From Caminicella sporogenes DSM 14501 (lineage in GTDB: Bacteria > Bacillota > Clostridia > Peptostreptococcales > Caminicellaceae), in the NCBI RefSeq assembly GCF_900142285.1, contig NZ_FRAJ01000003.1:319262-383261 (forward strand): 64,000 bases of DNA, given 5' to 3'. Shown here one piece after another: positions 58,202 through 64,000 of the stretch. A program made the position numbers and the translations under genes. How positions within the stretch are numbered: position 1 is the stretch's first letter; every line of letters starts with the position of its first letter. The notes under the pieces were generated by a model, which saw only the letters and a list, made by a program, of their open reading frames with translations, did not search any database and was not told the DNA's origin.

Positions 58202-58789
58202 TTAATTTTCTAAAAAAAGTTCCATTTCTTCTTTAAGTATTTCTTTAAGCTGCATCCGACCTCTATTTATCCTCGACTTTACAGTCCCTACTGGACAGTT
58301 AATTATATCGCTTATATCACTATAACTAAAATCTTGTAAATCTCTAAGTACTAGCACTACTCTGTACTTTTCTGGCAGTTTTTTTATAGCTCTTTGTATT
58401 ATTTTAATTTTTTCATCTTGCTCAATTTTTTCATCAAGTACATTTTTGTTATCACTTAGTTCAAAATTATAATTCCCATTTTTATTTTCTATAGGTTTAT
58501 CTAAAGAAATGGTATGTATTTTATTATTTTTTCTTATCATATCTAAACATGTATTCATCACTATTTTATATAACCAAGTTGAAAAACTTGATTCTCCTTT
58601 AAAATTTTTTAAAAATTTGTATACTTTTATAAGAGCTTCTTGTGTTACATCTTTAGCATCTTCTACATTACCTATTAATCTATATGCTATATTAAATGCT
58701 ATCACTTGATATTTTTCAATGAGTTTTTCAAAACTTTCAACATCTCCTTTTTTGCTTTTTTCAATGAGCTTTTTTTCATTACTACACAC
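58202..58789 (-). CDS. ECF RNA polymerase sigma factor
   Basis: The protein (195 residues from the preferred start) has sigma region 2 (AFNIAYRLIGNVEDAKDVTQ, then EALIKVYKFL) and region 4 (IKKLPEKYRVVLVLRDLQDF, then SYSDISDIINCPVGTVKSRI). It resembles the SigW/SigM groups. A GTG at 58789 lies nine bases after AAGGGA; a GTG at 58798 abuts that site. The anti-sigma gene follows immediately. A promoter of ECF type upstream suggests autoregulation. Confidence 0.92.
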   Translation of the reverse strand: MCSNEKKLIEKSKKGDVESFEKLIEKYQVIAFNIAYRLIGNVEDAKDVTQEALIKVYKFLKNFKGESSFSTWLYKIVMNTCLDMIRKNNKIHTISLDKPIENKNGNYNFELSDNKNVLDEKIEQDEKIKIIQRAIKKLPEKYRVVLVLRDLQDFSYSDISDIINCPVGTVKSRINRGRMQLKEILKEEMELFLEN

Positions 58790-58827
58790 TTGTTTCACTC
58801 CCTTCTAAAAAAGTTTCAGACAATTAT

Positions 58828-58856
58828 TAGACGAAAAAAATAGCTAATCAGTTCCA
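58828..58856 (-). promoter_or_regulatory. ECF-type autoregulatory promoter
   Basis: TGGAAC (58856-58851) and CGTCTA (58833-58828) are separated by 17 bases. An AAC-containing -35 and a CGTC -10 are characteristic of SigX/SigM/SigW-type promoters. It lies about 35-40 bases before the sigma gene and could be read by that sigma factor. Confidence 0.55.
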
Positions 58857-58906
58857 TTTTTTTATTTATTTTTCATATAGTAAATTTAAAAATATATTTT
58901 AAAAAC

Positions 58907-58935
58907 AAAACATCTGCCGTTAAAGCAGATGTTTT
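58907..58935 (-). terminator. Terminator of the DUF457 gene
   Basis: AAAACATCTGC and GCAGATGTTTT form an 11-bp stem with a seven-base loop, followed by TGTTTTTA on the minus strand. It lies 10 bases after the stop codon of the DUF457 gene. Confidence 0.85.
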
Positions 58936-58944
58936 ATTTTTAGA

Positions 58945-59901
58945 CTAGCTTTCTTCTGCAACATATATTTTTTTGTTAATATCATATGGATGTATAAAAG
59001 ACTCTATTATATTTTTATGTTCATCAAATATTACAGTTGCATGATGCATAAAATTATTTTTAAAATAATATCTCAAATCAATACTTTTTAATATCAATTT
59101 ATCCATTTCTTTAAAATGAACAACATGAAAAATAGGAGAAAATTCACTAAAATATCTGCCAACTTTTGTATCCATAAACAATTCAACTATTTCATCATCA
59201 GGTTTTTTAAATTTTTTTCTTACTTTTATTTTCTTATTCAATATATTTACCTGTCCTACTATATTATGACTGTTACTTTCAACTATAAAATCCCATTTGT
59301 GAAAAGCCATCAATGCAGGTAAAATATTTACTTTATTAATCTTATACCCATTTTTATAATAATTTGTAATAATATTTTCTGCTCTTTTTTTCATACTATA
59401 TCTGAATCCAATATATGCTAAAAACATTAAAACTATTTCACTATAAAAAGTAAAATTTGTATTTTTCTTGAATATTAAAAATAAACACAAAATAGTTATT
59501 ACTGGGTCATATAGCATTAGCAAATTTGCCCTTAATTTTCTCTCCGTAAAAGGCGAAAAGAGCTTAGCACCATAAGAATTAAGTATATCAAAAAAAGTAT
59601 GCGAAAAAGCTCCTAAAAATGTCCATAAGAATACATGCATAAATGAAAAATTTTTATAGACAAAAGATAAACCAAAAGTTATTATTAAACTTAATCCTAT
59701 CAAAGAAGGTATAGAATGAGATAACCCTCTATGATGTCTTATATAGTAAAAATCATCTTTCACTAATCTAATCACAACATCTATATCTGGAGACATAGCA
59801 CCTATGGCACATCCTACACTTATAGGATTATTTAAACTAACATGATTACCACTAAAAGCAGAAATAGCTAATCCAATTATTCCATGCGTAACTGGATCCA
59901 T
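58945..59901 (-). CDS. DUF457/YdjM-type membrane metal-dependent hydrolase
   Basis: The 318-residue protein starts MDPVTHGIIGLAISAFSG and contains GCAIGAMSPDIDVVIRLVKD, YIRHHRGLSHSIPSLIGL and GAFSHTFFDILNSYG, the His/Asp metal motifs of the LexA-regulated YdjM family. It has about five membrane helices and a soluble C-terminal half of about 130 residues. The ATG at 59901 follows GGTGGTGAAAAA; an upstream frame to 59967 is not needed. Substrate unknown. Confidence 0.87.
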   Translation of the reverse strand: MDPVTHGIIGLAISAFSGNHVSLNNPISVGCAIGAMSPDIDVVIRLVKDDFYYIRHHRGLSHSIPSLIGLSLIITFGLSFVYKNFSFMHVFLWTFLGAFSHTFFDILNSYGAKLFSPFTERKLRANLLMLYDPVITILCLFLIFKKNTNFTFYSEIVLMFLAYIGFRYSMKKRAENIITNYYKNGYKINKVNILPALMAFHKWDFIVESNSHNIVGQVNILNKKIKVRKKFKKPDDEIVELFMDTKVGRYFSEFSPIFHVVHFKEMDKLILKSIDLRYYFKNNFMHHATVIFDEHKNIIESFIHPYDINKKIYVAEES

Positions 59902-60052
59902 TTTTTCACCACCACATTTAGTATACTGTTTATTTAAAGTATACCATATAACCGTATACTCTCTCAACTAAAACCAGCAAAAGTTTTTTATAAAAAGTAA
60001 AAAAAACTATTGCATATTATTTAAGTTTATGTTAATATATTACTTGTCACGA

Positions 60053-60139
60053 GCCGAAGTGGTGGAATTGGCAGACGCGCCGGACTCAAAATCCGGTGGG
60101 GTAAAACCCGTGCGGGTTCGACTCCCGCCTTCGGCACCA
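60053..60139 (+). tRNA. tRNA-Leu(CAA)
   Basis: A complete 87-base class II tRNA. The acceptor GCCGAAG pairs with CTTCGGC, followed by ACCA. The anticodon stem CCGGA/TCCGG encloses CTCAAAA, giving anticodon CAA. A long variable arm and a GGTTCGACTCC T arm are present. Confidence 0.97.
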
Positions 60140-60144
60140 GTTGA

Positions 60145-60177
60145 AAAGACTAGGTTTTAAACGCCTAGTCTTTTTTT
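60145..60177 (+). terminator. tRNA-Leu(CAA) terminator
   Basis: AAAGACTAGG and CCTAGTCTTT form a 10-bp stem followed by TTTT. The rest of 60178-60359 shows only a short 7-bp hairpin (60239-60257) and no gene. Confidence 0.88.
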
Positions 60178-60359
60178 ATATATGCGATAAGAAAAAAATA
60201 AATACCGCACAAAAACTAATATAAATAAATTAATAAAAACAGATGGTAAGCATCTGTCAGATTATATATTTCATCACCATTTTGATTTTAGTCTTTCTTT
60301 TCTATCAAACAAAACCTCTCCTTGTCATAATCCCAAATTTTTATTATTAAAATTTTATC

Positions 60360-60386
60360 ACCAAATTTGTACAACCACATAATATA
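60360..60386 (+). promoter_or_regulatory. Sigma-K-like promoter of the first SPOCS gene
   Basis: AC (60360-60361), 16 bases, then CATAATATA (60378-60386) fits the sigma-K consensus AC-N16/17-CATANNNTA. No sigma-A promoter of equal quality was seen. It indicates late mother-cell expression, consistent with a spore-coat protein. Confidence 0.6.
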
Positions 60387-60425
60387 TTATTGAAAAAGGG
60401 ACAAATCAAATCCCTTATTCAATAA
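60387..60425 (+). repeat. 15-bp inverted repeat in the SPOCS gene leader
   Basis: TTATTGAAAAAGGGA (60387-60401) and TCCCTTATTCAATAA (60411-60425) pair at 14 of 15 positions around a nine-base loop. It follows the -10 box directly, so most of it would be at the very 5' end of the mRNA, where it could stabilise the transcript. It could also be an operator. Confidence 0.65.
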
Positions 60426-60456
60426 TAAAAATATAATAAAAAGGAGAGATTTTAAT

Positions 60457-61188
60457 ATGATAGATTTAAATGGTAATAATACTCAATATCCATGTGTAAC
60501 TGTAAAAGAAGGTGTAGTAGAATCATGTATTAATGACCCTATAGATATAACAGCAATAGAAGAAGCTGTCATAGCTAAAATTCCTGTTGTTTTAGCACAA
60601 CTTAAAGTACAATTTAATGTTTCAGCACGTATAAAACTTCCAGAAAATGCCCTAGAAATAAAAAATATTAAGAAAAAACTTAAAATCACTCAATGTCTTT
60701 TACTAGAAAATACTAACATACTTTTCATTAAAGGATTTGTTCGTAAAAATATTGATTACTCAACTATAGGCACTTTTGAATCATGTGAAGGAATATGCGG
60801 TGAAATTCATCATTGTACAATAGATATACCTTTTGAATGTACTACTCCTGTAACTTTCAACGGTTTTTCACCTGCAGAAATAGTTCCTACTTCAATAACT
60901 GAATTTGAATACTTTAAAGTACAAGAGTTACCATCTAATTTTGCTGAAAAAGATAAATTGCTATCTAGTGATTTGTCTGAATATAATCAAATAAGTACTG
61001 AATACTATAATGAAATGCCATACTGTGAACTAATAAGCAGTAGAATAGTTGAATTTGATGAATACATTGACCGCAAATCTATTTTAAATGGTTCTTTTGA
61101 AGAAAAATTTTTCAATGAAATTGAAGAAAAAATGGTAATTAGCCTTGTTGTAAAAATATTACAAGATAGACAAGTAAGCATTGGATAA
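60457..61188 (+). CDS. SPOCS-domain (DUF3794) spore-coat-type protein
   Basis: The 243-residue protein has a SPOCS/DUF3794-like domain: AKIPVVLAQLKVQFNVSARI, LEIKNIKKKLKITQCLLLEN and LFIKGFVRKNIDY. The SPOCS domain occurs in SipL and other clostridial spore-coat and exosporium proteins. There is no signal peptide, as expected for mother-cell assembly. AAGGAGAGATTTTAAT precedes the ATG and a sigma-K-like promoter lies upstream. The last 75 residues are acidic and less conserved. The next gene is a diverged paralogue. Confidence 0.82.
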   Translation: MIDLNGNNTQYPCVTVKEGVVESCINDPIDITAIEEAVIAKIPVVLAQLKVQFNVSARIKLPENALEIKNIKKKLKITQCLLLENTNILFIKGFVRKNIDYSTIGTFESCEGICGEIHHCTIDIPFECTTPVTFNGFSPAEIVPTSITEFEYFKVQELPSNFAEKDKLLSSDLSEYNQISTEYYNEMPYCELISSRIVEFDEYIDRKSILNGSFEEKFFNEIEEKMVISLVVKILQDRQVSIG

Positions 61189-61210
61189 ATATCAATCACT
61201 CAGTTAATTT

Positions 61211-61258
61211 ACAAATAGAGTATCTAAAAAATTAGATACTCTATTTGTAGTTTTATTT
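61211..61258 (+). terminator. Terminator after the first SPOCS gene
   Basis: A perfect 16-bp stem (ACAAATAGAGTATCTA with its complement, 61211-61226 and 61233-61248) has a six-base loop and is followed by AGTTTTATTT. It separates the two paralogues, so the second needs its own promoter or read-through. Confidence 0.8.
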
Positions 61259-61318
61259 CTTTAACGTAAATACTATTTTAAATTTATAACTATACTCTTA
61301 AAGAAAGGTTTGATTACA

Positions 61319-62125
61319 TTGAACGAAGGAGGTAATGATACTAACAAAATAAAAAATAATAGTTTATTACAAAATTCATATTTAATTCATAGTCATGTCA
61401 TAAAAAATTGTATAAATTCTCCAACAGAAATAGAATTTCTTGAAAAAAATATAATCTCTAAAATACCAATTATAATTTCAAAAAAAAATATCAATATTTG
61501 TATTTCTAAAGTTATTAAATTTTTCAACAGCATTGACCAAATTTTATCCATAAAAAACAACTTAATAATAGAAAAAATAACTTTTTTTGAAAAAGTAAAC
61601 ATATTAAATATTAAAGGAAAAATTAAAAAAATAATAACATATACTCAAAAAAACACTATTTCACAATGTAAAAATTCACTTAAAAGCTTGATTATATATA
61701 TACCATTCGATATAAATATAGAAACTAATATAAATCTTGACGTCAATTATAAAAACAATCTTAACGAAATATACTGCGAACCTGTATTTTCTAAAATACT
61801 TGATAAGTTTCTAATAGGTGATGATAAAAAAAATATTTATAACATCATAAATTTAATTTTACAAATTAATATATTACAAAATCAATATATAAATATTAAT
61901 ACTAATAATTATAAAATTGACAAATCTTTTGACAATAATAATTTTGATAATAAAATGTTAAATGAAGAATATACTAATTTCTCTGACCAAAATTTAGATA
62001 ATAATTTATCTAATAAAAATAATATAAATAATACTCAAAAATTTATACTTCTACAAAATAAAAAATTCAAAAAAAACAAGATTTTAATAATCTTTTTACT
62101 ATATTATCTTCTAAATATAAAATAA
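61319..62125 (+). CDS. Diverged SPOCS-like paralogue, Asn/Ile/Lys-rich
   Basis: The 268-residue protein aligns with the preceding SPOCS protein over its N-terminal 160 residues: VIKNCINSPTEIEF against VVESCINDPIDITA, ISKIPIIIS against IAKIPVVLA, ILNIKGKIKKIITY against ILFIKGFVRKNIDY, and IYIPFDINIET against IDIPFECTTPV. Most positions have drifted to Asn, Ile and Lys with AT-rich codons. The C-terminal 100 residues are low-complexity, ending with a short hydrophobic stretch. The likely start is TTG at 61319, ten bases after GAAAGG; a TTG at 61310 is an alternative. It may be a fast-evolving coat protein. Confidence 0.65.
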   Translation: MNEGGNDTNKIKNNSLLQNSYLIHSHVIKNCINSPTEIEFLEKNIISKIPIIISKKNINICISKVIKFFNSIDQILSIKNNLIIEKITFFEKVNILNIKGKIKKIITYTQKNTISQCKNSLKSLIIYIPFDINIETNINLDVNYKNNLNEIYCEPVFSKILDKFLIGDDKKNIYNIINLILQINILQNQYININTNNYKIDKSFDNNNFDNKMLNEEYTNFSDQNLDNNLSNKNNINNTQKFILLQNKKFKKNKILIIFLLYYLLNIK

Positions 62126-62148
62126 ACAGCCAAATGACTGTTTATTTT
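62119..62148. terminator. Terminator between the SPOCS paralogue and orr
   Basis: AAAATAAACAG (62119-62129) and CTGTTTATTTT (62138-62148) form an 11-bp stem overlapping the SPOCS paralogue's stop codon. T tracts flank both sides, so it suits the convergent genes. Confidence 0.8.
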
Positions 62149-63212
62149 ATATTTTTATATACATATTCAGATGTAGCTAATTGAAGCAGCCCACCATATT
62201 CTAAATTAAATATAATTTCATCTCCGACTTTATATTTTTTCTCACTATCTGTAACATCTACAATTAGATGATCACTGCTCGCACCAAGTATTTCTATTTT
62301 TTCATCTACAGGAATTAAATTATCTGGATTGACATCCTGTCTACCTATAGCCAATATAGCTCTCTTTCTAATACCTTTATCTTCAAATGTCGGTTTATTA
62401 CCAAATGCATCCATTCCTATTTCTCCAATAGGCACTGAAGGCTTTTCCTTTAATTCTATGACTTCTGCAACCAACTTAAATGCATCTTGATAAGTATTTT
62501 CTATTATATTACCATAAGCTGTTTCCCTACCTAAAACTATAGATTCACCCAATCTTAAATTATTTATTCTCATAGGCATTTCATTCTTCTGTACTAGATG
62601 TATGCTACTCGAATTGCCTCCAGAAATAATTTTTAATTCAATATCAAATTTTTTACTTATTTTTTCAGCTATTTCTTGTAATTTGCCTAAATTCTCTTTA
62701 CTTGGAATAACTCCTCCATAACATGTTAAATTAGTTCCTATTCCAATTAATTTTACACCTTTTAATTTTAAAATTTTTTCTACAATTTCTTCTACATTAT
62801 TAATATCTGCCCAAACGCCTTCTCTTAAATCTCCTAAATCTAACATTAATATAATATTATGAACTTTTCCAAGTTTTAATGCTTCTTCAGATAATTTTTC
62901 AATAGTTTTGATTTCAGAATTAAGACTTATATCAGCATATTTTACAACTTCATGAACCTGACTAATCATTGGTAATCTTAACAACATTTTAGGACAATTT
63001 ATATTTTTAACTTTTTTTAAATTTTCAATTCTTGAATCAGCTAAAATCTTTACTCCATTTTCAACCATAACCTGTGCTACTTCTGGAATAGCACAAAAAA
63101 CTTTTGTTACTCCTGCTAAATCTATTCCATGCTTATTACACAACTTTACAAGCGTCTTTGTATTATGTCTTATCTTGCTCAATTCTATTTCAAGTCTTGG
63201 ACATTTTGACAT
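62142..63212 (-). CDS. orr: Ornithine racemase (alanine-racemase-like, fold III PLP)
   Basis: The 356-residue protein is an alanine-racemase-like PLP barrel. The PLP lysine is about K37 in LAGVTKVFCAIPEVAQ. Other blocks are GVKILADSRIENLKKV, LDLGDLREGVW, GGNSSSIHLV and LRLGESIVLGRE. This group includes the Orr enzyme of Clostridium sticklandii, which makes D-ornithine for ornithine aminomutase. The neighbouring MutL-type gene supports this. The ATG at 63212 follows GGAGGG. Another amino acid as substrate is possible. Confidence 0.85.
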   Translation of the reverse strand: MSKCPRLEIELSKIRHNTKTLVKLCNKHGIDLAGVTKVFCAIPEVAQVMVENGVKILADSRIENLKKVKNINCPKMLLRLPMISQVHEVVKYADISLNSEIKTIEKLSEEALKLGKVHNIILMLDLGDLREGVWADINNVEEIVEKILKLKGVKLIGIGTNLTCYGGVIPSKENLGKLQEIAEKISKKFDIELKIISGGNSSSIHLVQKNEMPMRINNLRLGESIVLGRETAYGNIIENTYQDAFKLVAEVIELKEKPSVPIGEIGMDAFGNKPTFEDKGIRKRAILAIGRQDVNPDNLIPVDEKIEILGASSDHLIVDVTDSEKKYKVGDEIIFNLEYGGLLQLATSEYVYKNIK

Positions 63213-63244
63213 ATTTTTTCCCTCCATATATATTTTCAAAGTTT

Positions 63245-63270
63245 TTAAAGCCGGATATAACCGGCTTTAA
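63245..63270 (-). repeat. Intercistronic stem-loop before orr
   Basis: TTAAAGCCGG and CCGGCTTTAA form a perfect 10-bp stem with a six-base loop that includes the stop codon of the MutL-type gene. No T tract follows on the minus strand, so full termination is unlikely; mRNA processing or stability is more plausible. Confidence 0.6.
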
Positions 63271-64000
63271 TCTATTTGCAAACTTTCTTTTAATAGTTTC
63301 AAAGAAGCTTCTTTGTATTTTTTTGATAAAACTCCTAAAGAAGCCATTATATAATCATTATCTATAAGTATCTTTGCTTCTTTATTTGGAAGTAGCTTAT
63401 CTCCTTTATTGCTAAGTGCTATTTGTTTTAAAATATTTACTCTGTTAGGAAGCCTTGTTAAAGCACCTCCTGTTCCTATAATCCATTTTATATTAGTCAA
63501 ATCTTTTCCTTCTGCCAATGTCTTTTTCCCGCTGCTTCCATACAAATCTCTAAATCCCCCTGCATGCCTATGAACAGAGGTAATAACTGCTTCAAGAGTA
63601 AGTCTTTCAACAAATCTTTTTTCAAGTTCTGTTTCAGGAATAGGTTTATGATTATTTATAAGCTCATCTATTTTATCTAAATCTACTTTTAAATCATTAG
63701 CTATTTTTTCTCTTCCTATCCTTTCTAAAACATTTTTCATATTTACAAATACTCCTAAATCTCCTTCAACTGTTCTCTTAGCTACAGGTTCCGGACTGAT
63801 AAGTATTCTATTTACTTTTTCGCTTCCTTCTGTTACAGAATGAACGTCTGTAGTAGCGCCTCCTACATCAAGAGTCATTAAATCGCCTATATATTCTTTT
63901 AAAAGTTTTGAAGCTTCCATAACTGCACCCGGTGTAGGAATGATAGGTCCGCTCACAAGTTCTCTAACTTTTGTCATTCCCGGTGCATGTATTATATGGT
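63267..64000 (-). CDS. MutL/GlmL-type protein of aminomutase locus (partial)
   Basis: The frame runs off the window's right edge, so the N-terminal part is missing; the visible 243 residues begin HIIHAPGMTKVRELVSG. The ASKHA-fold phosphate motif is seen in LMTLDVGGATTDVHSV, and VHRHAGGFRDLYGSSGKK and WIIGTGGALTRLPNRV are typical of the glutamate-mutase L family. These proteins accompany B12-dependent aminomutases and are thought to reactivate them. With orr downstream, it most likely serves ornithine 4,5-aminomutase (OraSE), whose genes should lie just outside the window. Confidence 0.88.
   Translation of the reverse strand, partial: HIIHAPGMTKVRELVSGPIIPTPGAVMEASKLLKEYIGDLMTLDVGGATTDVHSVTEGSEKVNRILISPEPVAKRTVEGDLGVFVNMKNVLERIGREKIANDLKVDLDKIDELINNHKPIPETELEKRFVERLTLEAVITSVHRHAGGFRDLYGSSGKKTLAEGKDLTNIKWIIGTGGALTRLPNRVNILKQIALSNKGDKLLPNKEAKILIDNDYIMASLGVLSKKYKEASLKLLKESLQID

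Overview
The window looks like chromosome from a low-GC, spore-forming, amino-acid-fermenting anaerobe of the Clostridia (Tissierellales or Peptostreptococcaceae-like). This rests on the strong A+T bias, T-box control of leuS, a spore-coat-type protein pair with a sigma-K-like promoter, a six-gene Rnf complex in the clostridial order C-D-G-E-A-B, a full selenocysteine gene set (selA, selB, selD), and an ornithine racemase next to a glutamate-mutase-L-type gene at the right edge. The last pair is typical of Stickland ornithine fermentation. The species cannot be fixed from the sequence.

Left accessory part (1-8.8 kb): an MNT/HEPN toxin-antitoxin-like pair, a creatininase-family hydrolase with a MerR regulator and its 19-bp-spacer promoter, a double GNAT acetyltransferase, an unknown 145-residue protein, a clostripain-type (C11) peptidase without a signal peptide, and a two-component system followed by a GerMN protein. 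Then comes the selenium block: comEA, selD (itself a selenoprotein with an in-frame TGA), selA and selB. dacF, ridA and a YheO-type regulator follow.

Core block (16.7-39.3 kb), nearly all on the minus strand: leuS with T-box and promoter; rsfS-yqeK-nadD; obgE-yhbY; rplU-prp-rpmA with an L21-type leader; rng; the TIGR03936/TIGR03960 radical-SAM pair; a degenerate M23 protein at the spoIVFA position but with no spoIVFB; rodA; minCDE; mrdA; mreBCD; radC; maf; DUF4321. This is the conserved cell-shape, division and ribosome-assembly neighbourhood of Firmicutes.

Energy and redox block (39.6-48.7 kb): rnfCDGEAB, preceded by a six-gene module of DRTGG, ATPase, a putative sensory [FeFe]-hydrogenase, DRTGG, PHP and ATPase. 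In many Clostridia such a module precedes the bifurcating hydrogenase; here it precedes Rnf.

Right part (48.7-64 kb): a SPOR protein, tRNA-Leu(GAG), a 43-residue gene, two lytic transglycosylases, a nicotinate phosphoribosyltransferase, coaE-polA, an ECF sigma/anti-sigma/SIMPL operon, a DUF457 membrane protein, tRNA-Leu(CAA), two tandem SPOCS-domain paralogues, and the start of the ornithine-fermentation locus. No insertion sequence, prophage, CRISPR array or rRNA was seen. The least expected items are the Sec-containing SelD, the hydrogenase-sensor/Rnf arrangement, the MerR/creatininase unit, the missing spoIVFB and the diverged SPOCS pair.
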